Positions 35,190-44,491 of a stretch of DNA of 64,000 bases are shown piece after piece. How positions within the stretch are numbered: the first letter of the stretch is position 1; each line of letters begins with the position of its first letter. The DNA is taken from the NCBI GenBank assembly GCA_963774935.1, contig CAVZGO010000002.1, forward strand, positions 215,888-279,887. Direction: 5' to 3'. The notes under the pieces are model-generated. The model saw nothing but the letters and a program-made list of their open reading frames with translations. It made no database searches and was not told the DNA's origin. The DNA is from CAVZGO01 sp963774935. Its GTDB lineage: Bacteria; Chloroflexota; Anaerolineae; Anaerolineales; UBA4823. The translations under genes were made by a program, and so were the position numbers.

Positions 35190-35744
35190 TTAGCTGCCCA
35201 GCTCACCTTCCAACTTGTCAACCAGGGCGAGGTATTTTTCGTGCACACCTTCGCCGGTCTCTTCATGCTCAACCTTTTCAAATCCATCCCAGACAATCTC
35301 GTGCTCTGACTCAGGTATCACCCTGTCTGCCATAGGAAATAGGATATTATCTTCCTTATAGATGTGCTGGCGAAGCAAAACCACATAATCGAATGCGCTG
35401 TGGATCACCTGCTCTCGCGCCTGGGTATCTCCCTGGTCCATTTGATCAGCAGCCTGGCGCAATGAACGAGTCAATTCACGGCCGCGCTCATGCTCATAGA
35501 GCATCACTCCGATTGGACCACCCTGCACAGGCACTCCCTTTGCCGCCATGCTGGGGAACAGCACGCCTTCCTCTTTCGCGTGATGGCAGCCGTCTGCAAA
35601 TCCCTTGATGAATGTTGCTGCGTCCTGGAAAAAACCGAGGCGCACTGCCTCGCCGGCTTCCAGGCGCCGGGATTCTGTCTCTAATATGTTCAACATCCGT
35701 TCAATAACGCGGTGTTCTTCCATCAGTGTAGTCGTTGCTTTCAT
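35190..35744 (-). CDS. Hemerythrin-domain protein
   Basis: A 184-residue HHE cation-binding protein. The diiron His ligands are in MEEHRVIERM, DGCHHAKEEG, LYEHERGRE and LRQHIYKEDNILFP, in the usual four-helix order. Such cytoplasmic proteins bind O2 or NO or protect iron-sulfur proteins. Its place next to the nitrite reductase gene suggests NO or oxygen handling in denitrification, which is an inference. A strong terminator follows. Confidence 0.92.
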   Translation of the reverse strand: MKATTTLMEEHRVIERMLNILETESRRLEAGEAVRLGFFQDAATFIKGFADGCHHAKEEGVLFPSMAAKGVPVQGGPIGVMLYEHERGRELTRSLRQAADQMDQGDTQAREQVIHSAFDYVVLLRQHIYKEDNILFPMADRVIPESEHEIVWDGFEKVEHEETGEGVHEKYLALVDKLEGELGS

Positions 35745-35830
35745 TTATCCTCCTTACAATCTCTTATGTATTGTGGATCAGAATATTATAGTGACATTTC
35801 CTCAAAACAGAAGAAAATACTTTACTAGGC

Positions 35831-37372
35831 CTAGTGACCACTACCACCTGTCGGTGTCCCATCAATAACCTCAGGGTTCGCTTCTCCTTCGACGATGAGG
35901 AATCCAGCCAGCCCGCGCTGTAAGCGGGAAAGGGCATGATCAACCAGGATGTATCGACCAGGAACTTCCAGTTTGAATTCCACCACCGTTGCTCCGCCGG
36001 AGGGAACCAAAGTGGTCTGAACATTCGTCAGGGCTGGCGATGTCAATGATGCCTGATCAAAAACCCGGTCGAAGATTTCACCAATCACATGAAACGAGCT
36101 GGTGAAGTTGGGACCACCCACGCCGTAATAAATTCGCACAGTTTCACCGACTTTAGCCTGAAGTGGGTGCAGTACAGTTAATGCACCAACCGAACCATTG
36201 ATAATGAAGTACTCAGGTGCCTCATTCAATAGCTTTTCTTCACTGAATGTCGCTCGACCTGGTGTTCCAAAAGGCTCAACGGTATAAATTTCTCCCTGCA
36301 TCACATAAAATTCTCGATCCACCGGTGGCAAGCCTTCTTCCGGCTCGACCAAAATCAGGCCATACATTCCATTAGAAATATGGTGCGGGATCATCGGCGT
36401 GGCGCAGTGATATACATAAACTCCCGGATTGAGTGGGGTGAAGGTAAACATAGTCTCTTCACCAGGATTAGTCGAGGTATAAACTGCCCCCCCACCAGGA
36501 CCTGTGACAGCATGAAAGTCCACCGAATGCTGCATGGTATTTCCAAGCTTGTTTTTTAGATGAACTTCAACTTGATCTCCGACGCGCACACGTAAGAAAG
36601 GACCTGGAACCTTGCCATTGAACGTCCAGAAGGTATATGCTGTACCATCATTTAATCGCCCTTCAGCTTCAACAGCCTCAAGATCGATGCGAACTACTTC
36701 AGAGGTCGAACGGTTCAACGGACCGGGCATATCGTCAGGAGCCCTGGACAGGTCAGGTGCATCCACACCTGCAGCGGCGACGGCATTACCAACCACCAGC
36801 TTGCCTTCCATACCTGCCTGCCGGTGACCAGGGATCGTACAAAAATAAGGGTATATACCTTCGGTATCGGCTTTAAAGACCACCGTTGCCTGGTCCCCTT
36901 CGAGGAACACATCCTCCGATTGGACGCCGAATTCTTCAATCGCCAGGTTATGCTGGATGTTGTCTCCATTCACCAGTGTGATCTCGACAACATCGCCCGG
37001 ATTGACTCTAATTTCCGGGTTTGGCATACCCTCCATATCACCACCGACACTGAGAAAAACCATCTTGCCATCACTCATTCCGGTTTTTAACGTGATACGG
37101 ACATCCGGCTCGCCAAGATCTGCCTGTGCACTCATCGCTTGATGAGCAACTGGGACTGTCTCCCCCGTTTGGTCCGATGGTTGTTCAACTTCATTCTGGA
37201 TGATTACTGGACGTTCAGCCTCTACTGCTGTGAGCGTCGCTTGAACTGCATTATCGATCTCCTTCATCTGTCCTTCTGCTGAATAAAAGAGCGAAGACAC
37301 ACATCCACTCAATCCAATTGAGAGAATGACAAAGAGAGTGAGGAACAAGAGATGGTTGGTTCGAATGTGCAT
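35831..37372 (-). CDS. nirK: Copper nitrite reductase NirK, lipoprotein with an extra N-terminal cupredoxin domain
   Basis: Starting at ATG 37372, with GGAGG 8 bases upstream, 513 residues. A lipobox (LSGC, Cys24) implies membrane anchoring. Residues about 75-190 are an added cupredoxin with type 1 copper ligands (QHNLAI, then YFCTIPGHRQAGM). Two further cupredoxin domains form the NirK core: HSVDFHAVTGPGGG carries the type 2 site Asp/His, VYHCATPMIPHHISNGM the type 1 site, and later FHVIGE and ILVDHALSR the partner His residues. The enzyme reduces nitrite to NO. The fused N-terminal domain may act as a built-in electron donor. The divergent Crp/Fnr gene probably regulates it. Confidence 0.92.
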   Translation of the reverse strand: MHIRTNHLLFLTLFVILSIGLSGCVSSLFYSAEGQMKEIDNAVQATLTAVEAERPVIIQNEVEQPSDQTGETVPVAHQAMSAQADLGEPDVRITLKTGMSDGKMVFLSVGGDMEGMPNPEIRVNPGDVVEITLVNGDNIQHNLAIEEFGVQSEDVFLEGDQATVVFKADTEGIYPYFCTIPGHRQAGMEGKLVVGNAVAAAGVDAPDLSRAPDDMPGPLNRSTSEVVRIDLEAVEAEGRLNDGTAYTFWTFNGKVPGPFLRVRVGDQVEVHLKNKLGNTMQHSVDFHAVTGPGGGAVYTSTNPGEETMFTFTPLNPGVYVYHCATPMIPHHISNGMYGLILVEPEEGLPPVDREFYVMQGEIYTVEPFGTPGRATFSEEKLLNEAPEYFIINGSVGALTVLHPLQAKVGETVRIYYGVGGPNFTSSFHVIGEIFDRVFDQASLTSPALTNVQTTLVPSGGATVVEFKLEVPGRYILVDHALSRLQRGLAGFLIVEGEANPEVIDGTPTGGSGH

Positions 37373-37417
37373 ATTGGTTGCCTCCATGGCATAGGTGAGG
37401 TGAATAAAGCACCACAT

Positions 37418-37460
37418 AACATACCATATTCGATCTAATTTGTCTTTGCGCTAGCGCAAA
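37418..37460 (-). promoter_or_regulatory. Perfect palindrome and likely promoter between nirK and the Crp/Fnr gene
   Basis: TTTGCGCTAGCGCAAA (37445-37460) is a perfect 16-base palindrome of the TTGnnnnnnnnCAA form used by Crp/Fnr proteins. On the minus strand a -10-like TATGTT (37423-37418) puts the start point about 41 bases from the palindrome centre, the classic Fnr class II spacing. On the plus strand TAAAAT (37486-37491) would serve the regulator itself. Confidence 0.7.
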
Positions 37461-37500
37461 TTCGTCGTTCTTTTGTCTTCTAAGATAAAATATATGGATC

Positions 37501-38205
37501 ATGACGCTTCACTCCAATATCGAAGCGAAGAATTTTGCCGAGATACCGCTTTTCAAGGATCTTGATGCAGCTGACCTTGCGCGCCTGGCTGCAGCCGGTC
37601 ATGTAAAAACACTCTCCACCGGAGAGTATTTCTTCCTGCAAGGCGATCAAACTAAAGCCCTTTTCGTTCTCACCCATGGCAGGGTTCGTCTGAGCCAATC
37701 CGGCGCAGATGGACACCAGGTGCTGATCCGCATCATTCTACCGATCACTCTTTTCGGCTTAATCACCTTAGCGAAAGCCAAGACTTACCCGGTCAGCGCT
37801 CAGGCGCTGGTCGATAGCAGTGCGGTTTACTGGTTGAAAGATGAGATGATGGTATTTACGAACCAGATACCACAATTGGGTCTGAATGCCATCCAAATTA
37901 TGTCAAGCACGATCCAGGAGATGCAGGAAAGATTTCGCCAGGTAGCCACTGAGCGGGTGGAGCGGCGCCTGGCGAGGACACTGCTTCGTTTGATTGACCA
38001 GGCGGGTCGAAAAGTACCCGATGGCATCTTAATTGACCTTCCCATCACACGACAGGAATTGGCTGAGATGTGCGGCACTACCCTGTATAGCGTCAGCCGC
38101 ATTCTTAATCAATGGGAGGATCAGGATCTGGTAAGCGTTGGGCGCGAGCGGGTCGTCGTCAGAGACACATCTGGTTTAGAAAAAATAGTCGGGGAATCCC
38201 CTTAG
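37501..38205 (+). CDS. Crp/Fnr-family transcriptional regulator
   Basis: A 234-residue protein with a cyclic-nucleotide-binding-type sensor domain (residues 15-130, VLTHGRVRLSQSGADGHQVLIRIILP) and a Crp-type winged helix-turn-helix (about 165-225, ITRQELAEMCGTTLYSVSRILNQWE). The N-terminal Fe-S cysteines of FNR are absent, so it is closer to the DNR/NnrR group that responds to NO or haem. ATG codons at 37495 and 37501 are both usable, and the promoter is so close that the message may be nearly leaderless. Divergent placement from nirK supports control of nitrite reduction. Confidence 0.9.
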   Translation: MTLHSNIEAKNFAEIPLFKDLDAADLARLAAAGHVKTLSTGEYFFLQGDQTKALFVLTHGRVRLSQSGADGHQVLIRIILPITLFGLITLAKAKTYPVSAQALVDSSAVYWLKDEMMVFTNQIPQLGLNAIQIMSSTIQEMQERFRQVATERVERRLARTLLRLIDQAGRKVPDGILIDLPITRQELAEMCGTTLYSVSRILNQWEDQDLVSVGRERVVVRDTSGLEKIVGESP

Positions 38206-38235
38206 ATCAAAATTGCATCTCTACAAATGGAGGGA

Positions 38236-38997
38236 TTAATCGCTGCGCTTCCCAGGAGTAATAACCGGGGGACGGGTATATGGTTTTACCTGGGCGGCAA
38301 TATCATCGCGGAATACGTTGCCCGATATGTGCATCAGCGTATCGCCAAAGTCGCTATCCACCCCCATGCTCGCCAGGCAAGGAAAATGATGGTGGAGAAG
38401 ACCTGATTTTTCAGCTGCTTCATCTGCAGATACCCCAATCAGATGCTCGGCAACATAGCGCGCACAACCACACACTGCATCCCGCTTTACCTGCGCAGCG
38501 CTGATCTGGCTGGTATCAGGGTCGACCGTTACCTCAAAGGATGGCTGGCCAAAATAGCGGGCAAACTCGGCGATTAACGGGTTGTCGTAGTTCTGGCGCT
38601 GGCGGCGGGTGACTCCATAATCGTATTCGGTGAGCGAGCACAGTGGTTTCGGTGTGGCACAGGCAACACCCATCCGATCTAGCCACTCCTTAAGTTGGCG
38701 TGCCAGACCGCGCGGCAGCCACGCCTCGCTATCTACCGGCGCCAGCACCGCGCCAGCACCTGTCATCCTGACGATGTCGGGCAGCAATTCGATCACACCT
38801 TTGTGCTCAGCAAAGGCACATACCAGATCTGTGGCAGGAAGCGATGCTGGCAGAAAATCTTCGGGATAGTCGATCATCAATGGAAAGGCTGCCGGCGCCT
38901 GCCAGCTCTTAATCTGCCAACTAGAAGGACCAAATTGCTCCAGGTTGCGAACGTGCCGCGCGCCATATTCTCCGGAGATTACCGCAAATATCCTCAT
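38236..38997 (-). CDS. DUF166-domain protein
   Basis: A 253-residue cytoplasmic protein resembling the DUF166 family, known mainly from archaea and anaerobes and sometimes misnamed thymidylate synthase. Features include an N-terminal ISGEYGARHVRNLE and conserved Cys positions (CATPKPLCSL, DAVCGCARYVAEHLIG, HHHFPCLASMGVD) that may bind a metal cluster. It starts with a 4-base overlap (ATGA) with the AAA-GAF-phosphatase gene and is third in that operon. Function unknown. Confidence 0.7.
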   Translation of the reverse strand: MRIFAVISGEYGARHVRNLEQFGPSSWQIKSWQAPAAFPLMIDYPEDFLPASLPATDLVCAFAEHKGVIELLPDIVRMTGAGAVLAPVDSEAWLPRGLARQLKEWLDRMGVACATPKPLCSLTEYDYGVTRRQRQNYDNPLIAEFARYFGQPSFEVTVDPDTSQISAAQVKRDAVCGCARYVAEHLIGVSADEAAEKSGLLHHHFPCLASMGVDSDFGDTLMHISGNVFRDDIAAQVKPYTRPPVITPGKRSD

Positions 38998-41331
38998 GAA
39001 CCCAGCTCCCTCAATACCACCATCACCGTGATGTCATCGTACTGGGCGGCATCGCCAGAGAAAGCGCGCACCTGGGAAAGCAAGGCATCCAGCGCGTCCT
39101 GGGCTGAGGGCTTATCCAGTTTTCCCGCAGTTTCGAGTAAGCGCCAATCACCAAAGAACATGTGCTCAGGACTTTGCGCATCCACCAACCCGTCCGTATA
39201 AAAAAGCAGCATCTGACCTGGCTCGACCTGCACACTCACCTGCTGCCAGACTCCATCGGGCATCACGCCCAGCGCGGGTCCGGTTGGTCTCAGCATGTGT
39301 GCTTTGTCTTTACCACCCAATTGGAACAGATATGGTGGGTGATGACCAGCATTGGCATAAGTAAAACAACCGTTCCCTGGATCAAGAACTCCATATACCA
39401 AGGTAACAAAGTGCCCGGTATCAGAGTCTGCAAGCATCCGAGCATTGGCAGCCAGAAGCACTTTACCGGGTTCGTCGGGGTAATCTGCAGCAAAAGTGCG
39501 CAGCAACGTGCGGCTTAACGCCATGTACAGTGCTGCTCCCATTCCCTTATCGGCTACATCTGCAATGACCAGCCCTATCTTACCATCGGGATGAGCGATG
39601 TAATCATAAAAGTCTCCGGCTGTCTCGCGCGCCGGGCGCCAGGCGCAGGCAAACTGCCACCCATGCGCCTGAGGTGGAGAATCAGGCAATAAGCTAGCTT
39701 GCAGCCTGCCGGCAAGGATCAGCTCCTGCCGGCGCATCGAAACAGCGTTCAACGCTCTGGCTGCCTGGCGTAAGAAGCCGTTTAGCTTCAGGTCTCGCTC
39801 GCGCTGCGCTAGGAAACTGCTGGATGACCTGCTCTCTACCACGGTGACTACTCCAATGGGTGTCTGTCCGGGGACCAGCAGCGGGAAAGCCTGGTGGAGT
39901 TGACCATCACGATCCTGACTGCGCAGGATGCTAGACTGGCGAAACGCACGCGCTTCTAAGCGGTCCGCATTTATGGATATCTCCGAGTCAGTCCACTCGC
40001 CCTGATTAGAACCTGCGCCCCACTGGCGCAGCAGATGCAGGCGGTTTTCCATTGGTTGGACATACCAGACATACGCCTCATGCACACCAAACACCGCTGC
40101 CAGGCCGCGGGCCAGGAAGTGTGCCGCCTGGCGTAGGTCCTGTGCCGCATAGATTGAGTTAATTACCGCTGGCATCAGCTCCGAGCTGGACTGTACCTCG
40201 CCTTGATGGACGGCAATTTCCATCTGGTCCAACGCCAGCTCCCACAAGCCGGTCATCGCCAGGACATGTCCGACGCGTCCAGGTAAGAAGTAACGTCTGA
40301 GGAACTGGCGGTAAATATCGTTCTGCAATCGATAAGCGTCACCACCCACCATTTCGACCACTCCGGTCAGGAAAAGAGGGTCTAAATCTGGCGAGAGAGG
40401 CAAAGGCAGCACCGAACGGGGCACGCTTTCTTCTTCCAGGAGCAACAGGATACAGCGCAGCAAATCTGGCTCTTCCTCGATCAGCCGCACTGCCTCTAAC
40501 AACGGCGCGTAATGGTAAACCTCTTGACGAAGGAAGTGATTGGTGATCTGCGTCACATTGGCTGAAGTCAGACGCCGGGATGGCATACCTTGCACACGGT
40601 CCACCCCGCGCTGGCACAGCTCACGGATCAGGTAGGGGTCACCAGAGCTGGCCTGGAGCAAGCGCTGTGCAGCTTTTAATGTACAGGACACGCCATGGTC
40701 TTGAAAATAACCACAGATCAGGTCCTGGCTGTCTAGCAGTGTCAGGTCAGGAATGAATACACGCCTCGCAATCCCGCGGAAGGGCGATGATTCCCCAACA
40801 GTAAGTGTTGCCAGGCTGAGCGCCCCTGAAACCACCACGATCACACGCTGCTCCTGGGTCTGCTGATCCATGTATGCGGCGCGGCAGAGAGGTCAATAAC
40901 GCCTGGATCAAATCAGTAGGCAGTGTCTCCAGATGCTCGATGATCACTACCAGATCCTCGCCAAGTGCCATGACGCAGTCCGAAAGAAAGGCGCGAAATG
41001 CAGCACTGCTGGCTACTTCTTCATCCAGTACAGGAGCCCGGTCGGGAAACTTGCCGGCGAAGCGCTGGTTGGTGAGCTGGATGATCTCAGCAAAGAAGCC
41101 CTGGATATTGGATGAGCGCATGTCCATCAGGTCGATGTAGATGCACGGCCAGCCATAATACTCATCTAATACTTGTACGACGTAATGAAGAAGCTCTGTC
41201 TTTCCGCACAGGCGCGGACCAAGGACCGCGCAATAAACCCCGTCTTGCACGCTTTGGACAATTTGTTCGACTTCAGCATGATGGTATTTAAGCGTTTCCA
41301 GCGACGAGGCAGGTAACTCCTCCCAGTTCAT
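38994..41331 (-). CDS. AAA/STAND-type ATPase fused to GAF and SpoIIE/PP2C phosphatase, frameshifted
   Basis: Two frames (41331 to about 40868, and about 40871 to 38994) join into one protein of about 778 residues if one base is removed near 40868. Residues 1-230 form a P-loop ATPase (Walker A VLGPRLCGKTELL, Walker B VVIIEHLET). A winged-helix-like region follows, then a GAF-like domain (about 400-540, AVFGVHEAYVWYVQP). The C-terminal RsbU/SpoIIE phosphatase has the metal-binding AGDFYDYI, IADVADKGMGAALYMAL, NAGHHPPYL and FYTDGLVDA. Ser/Thr dephosphorylation of an anti-sigma-antagonist-type partner is the family role. No anti-sigma genes are adjacent. It overlaps both neighbours by 4 bases. 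Confidence 0.85.
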
Positions 41332-42833
41332 ATCCCTTCCTCGAGCGCTTTCCGAAACAGATAATCCAGATCGTACGTTTGTTGCAGGACCTTGGTGAAA
41401 ACCGGAGAAGCGAAGAAGTAATCGCGGCCCTTTCGATGAATGATCCCTGCTAAAGTGAGCACATTACAAGCTTCGTCCAGGTCATACTGCAGCAACGTTA
41501 CTCCCATTTTGTGCAATGCTTCGTCGATCGCCTCAAGGCTGAATCCACGCGTAGCAAATAGAGGGTTGGTTTTTAGCAATGCGTAGATCAGCGCTTTCTC
41601 ACGGTTTTCGGTATTTTGCATAAAAGAAGTCAGCAGGTGACTGCGGAAACCCTCATCCGCATAGACGTCCAAGAGATTATCCGGGCCGAGCTCCCGCAGA
41701 CCGGTAAAATCTAGCTGCCGCAGCAGGATCATACAGTAATATTGGATCAGGTTCGGCTGCCCAGCCGTCTCCTCGTAGATTCGGTGCACAACCTCTTCTT
41801 TATTGCGGATGCGCACACGCAAATTCTCCATCGGTAAGCCGATGAGCTCGTGAGCCTGCTTTTGAGAGAATTCGCTCAGGCGTATTTCCTGCCCAAAATT
41901 ATAAAACGGCGAATCTAGAAGGTACTGCTCTTTCATTGCCTCGCGAAAGCCTGCCATGATGTACTGGCAGGCGCCTTTGTTGGCAGAAGCGCGCAGCATA
42001 CGAAACAGTTCCCAGTCGCCACGCTGCATGATCACCAGGTTATCGACTTCGTCCAGTAAGAATATGATCTTGCTTTTTAGCATGCGCGACATGCGCTCGA
42101 GAAAATCGGGGAAGAAGAAGATATATTTCTGAAGATGGATACGCGGCAGCTCACGGGGATTGAGCTTGCGCACCACCTCGCGGATATAGTCATCGGTGGA
42201 AAGCAAGTCGCTGCACTCCAGGTAGACGACGTGCGCAGGATCTTCACTCTCTTTCAAGATGCGCTCGGTCTCGCGCAGCAAGGAAGTCTTGCCGATACGG
42301 CGGATGCCCAGGATGGTGTGGTTGGTATCGGGATTTGAGATGATGCGCGAGACTTCCGACTTACGCCCGAAGAAACGGCTGCCTGTCACCGGGGCACGCG
42401 TCTCATAAGGCGACAGGTTGGAGATCGATACCTGAGCGGAGATTAAATCCAGCAGCTCACCACTCGGTCGCCGAGAATAGATCAGCTTCTTTTGATCGTC
42501 GCCACTGATCAGAACCAGGTTGATGACCGGGCTGGTTTTATGGCGAAAGAGCGGCAGAGTGCTGCCATCCACCAATACCAGGACAATCTGGCGTCCCAGG
42601 TTGCGCTCACGCACGACATCTGCCAGGCTTTGCATCAGATGCTGTGGGGTGCAGTCTTCCAGATCGGATTGCTGCACCCAAACTACAGGAGTGCGATTAG
42701 ATAAGCGCAGCTTCCAGGATGAAAGGTCGATGGTAAACAGCTCATAACCCAACACTGCCCTGGTCGAAGTCACGCGGTATCCCAGGTCGTCGTTAAGCTG
42801 GCGAAGCAGGCGCGGCCAATCTTTTTCAAGCAT
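41328..42833 (-). CDS. AAA-type (STAND-like) ATPase
   Basis: A 501-residue ATPase with an N-terminal domain of about 165 residues that may bind a ligand or partner. The P-loop domain follows: Walker A LGIRRIGKTSLL near residue 190, Walker B IIFLLDEVDNLV, sensor-like YIMAGFRE and a C-terminal winged-helix half. This pattern matches archaeal/Orc-like and novSTAND ATPases. It is the first gene of an overlapping operon, and its partner also starts with an ATPase module, so the two may interact. Biological role unknown. Confidence 0.8.
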   Translation of the reverse strand: MLEKDWPRLLRQLNDDLGYRVTSTRAVLGYELFTIDLSSWKLRLSNRTPVVWVQQSDLEDCTPQHLMQSLADVVRERNLGRQIVLVLVDGSTLPLFRHKTSPVINLVLISGDDQKKLIYSRRPSGELLDLISAQVSISNLSPYETRAPVTGSRFFGRKSEVSRIISNPDTNHTILGIRRIGKTSLLRETERILKESEDPAHVVYLECSDLLSTDDYIREVVRKLNPRELPRIHLQKYIFFFPDFLERMSRMLKSKIIFLLDEVDNLVIMQRGDWELFRMLRASANKGACQYIMAGFREAMKEQYLLDSPFYNFGQEIRLSEFSQKQAHELIGLPMENLRVRIRNKEEVVHRIYEETAGQPNLIQYYCMILLRQLDFTGLRELGPDNLLDVYADEGFRSHLLTSFMQNTENREKALIYALLKTNPLFATRGFSLEAIDEALHKMGVTLLQYDLDEACNVLTLAGIIHRKGRDYFFASPVFTKVLQQTYDLDYLFRKALEEGI

Positions 42834-42928
42834 AAATTAATTGTACACGAATCATCAATTGATCGGTTGAATTAAATAAATAAAGCATCGCACAAGTGTG
42901 CTGACGCAGCAGTTTAGAGCAGCGGAAA

Positions 42929-43393
42929 CTACAATTGCTCAGTCAGGTAATTTTCCAAGCCCATTTGCTGGATCTGATCGAGCTGGGCTTCCAACCAGTC
43001 GATGTGTTCTTCTTCATCACCCAGGATCGATTCCAGCAAGGCGCGCGTGCCATTGTCGCTCAGGTCGACGCACAGTTTCACTCCCTGGTTGTATGCCTGG
43101 ATGGCCGTACTTTCGGCAATCTTGTCGTTGTTTAATTGTGCAGTTACATCCGCCCCGATATGCATCGGATTCAAGACGCTGACAACCGGCAGCCCCTCAA
43201 GGAAGAGCAGTCGCTCGATCAGCTTCTCTGCATGACCCATCTCCTGGATGGCACGCTTCTCTACCATGTCGTGCAGCTTTGAATACCCCCAGTTCGCGCA
43301 CATCTCTGAGTGCAAAATGTACTGGTTGATTGCGGTCAGTTCATCTGCGAGCAAGGCATTCAAGAGATCAATGACTTTTTGGTTGCCTTTCAT
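42929..43393 (-). CDS. bfr: Bacterioferritin
   Basis: A 154-residue ferritin-like iron store, start ATG 43393 with a GGAG ribosome site (GTG 43402 would add three residues). The ferroxidase ligands appear as ADELTAINQYI, EMGHAEKLIERLLFLEG and EEEHIDWLEAQLDQI. The Met that binds haem between subunits is present in EMGHAE. It mineralises iron and protects against Fenton chemistry. It is a single-gene unit. Confidence 0.94.
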   Translation of the reverse strand: MKGNQKVIDLLNALLADELTAINQYILHSEMCANWGYSKLHDMVEKRAIQEMGHAEKLIERLLFLEGLPVVSVLNPMHIGADVTAQLNNDKIAESTAIQAYNQGVKLCVDLSDNGTRALLESILGDEEEHIDWLEAQLDQIQQMGLENYLTEQL

Positions 43394-43485
43394 TGTGTTC
43401 ACTCCTTGTTAGGTACCAGAATGGATTTTAAGGGATGCGATTTTCTTATCTTTTTAAGTATTGAATAGCTTGAAGGAAGTGTACC

Positions 43486-44298
43486 TTACCCCAGAGCTAC
43501 GTCCAGCGTCATCATCACGGCAAATCCCAATAGCGTTGCAATCGTGGCGATATCTGAGTGCTTTTCAAGCTGAGACTCAGGGATTAATTCTTCTACAACC
43601 ACAAAAATCATCGCTCCAGCCGCAAATGCCAGCGCATACGGTAAGATTGGGCGTATATAATAGACCGCTGCTGCTCCTATTACCCCAGCGATGGGTTCTA
43701 CCAACCCCGATGCCTGCCCGTAAAAGAAACTACGGAAACGGCCTAATCCTTCCCGGTAAAGGGGAATCGAAACAGCCGCGCCTTCGGGAAAGTTCTGGAT
43801 GCCAATTCCCAGTGCCAGGGCAACTGCACCCGCCATTGAGGCGGAAGAGATGCCAGCCCCGACGGCACCAAATGCGACCCCCACTGCCAGGCCTTCAGGA
43901 ATATTATGCAGGGTGATTGCCATAACTAACAGAATACTGCGCTGCCAGCCGGTTTTTACACCTTCCGCATCTTCGGTGGGCAGGCCAAAGTGCAGGTGCG
44001 GCAGAACGCGATCAACTAACCAAATAAATAACCCGCCAGCTAGAAAACCGATCACGGCTGGCAGATAACCTGGCACACCCATATCCGAAGACATTTCTAT
44101 TGCAGGCGCCAGCAAAGACCAGAAACTGGCTGCGATCATCACCCCTGCAGCAAATCCCAGCATCCCGTCCAGGATACGCCGGTCAACATTCGTAAAGAAG
44201 AAAACCAGACCCGCACCCAGTGCAGTGAGGAACCAGGTGAAAAGTGTTGCCATTAAGGCTTGAGTGATCGGGCTGCTTTGAAGGAACCATTCAACCAT
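43486..44298 (-). CDS. ZIP-family metal transporter
   Basis: A 270-residue membrane protein with about eight hydrophobic helices. The metal-pathway motifs HNIPEGLAVGVAFG (fourth helix) and GIGIQNFPEGAAVSIP (fifth) match the ZupT/GufA branch, which imports zinc and other divalent ions (iron or manganese in some). It reads away from a divergent lipoprotein gene, and its upstream region carries a strong inverted repeat likely bound by a metalloregulator. Confidence 0.92.
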   Translation of the reverse strand: MVEWFLQSSPITQALMATLFTWFLTALGAGLVFFFTNVDRRILDGMLGFAAGVMIAASFWSLLAPAIEMSSDMGVPGYLPAVIGFLAGGLFIWLVDRVLPHLHFGLPTEDAEGVKTGWQRSILLVMAITLHNIPEGLAVGVAFGAVGAGISSASMAGAVALALGIGIQNFPEGAAVSIPLYREGLGRFRSFFYGQASGLVEPIAGVIGAAAVYYIRPILPYALAFAAGAMIFVVVEELIPESQLEKHSDIATIATLLGFAVMMTLDVALG

Positions 44299-44336
44299 CG
44301 AATCTGACCCTCCTGGGAAGTTTTTAATGCATTAAT

Positions 44337-44375
44337 AGACAATTATTGTCTTATATGTGGTATAAATTAGACAAT
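44337..44375 (-). promoter_or_regulatory. Candidate metalloregulator operator upstream of the ZIP gene
   Basis: AGACAAT (44337-44343) and ATTGTCT (44345-44351) form a perfect 7-bp inverted repeat with a one-base centre. A third AGACAAT half-site lies at 44369-44375, two to three helical turns away. The sites sit 39-77 bases before the ZIP start codon. Confidence 0.6.
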
Positions 44376-44491
44376 CAGGGAACCACATCCAGGAATTGAG
44401 CGTCCTTGATAGGATTATCTTACCACAATCAATACAAACGTAAACGGATTTTCAATTTATTGAAACCAGGCACACACACCAGGAGAAACGA

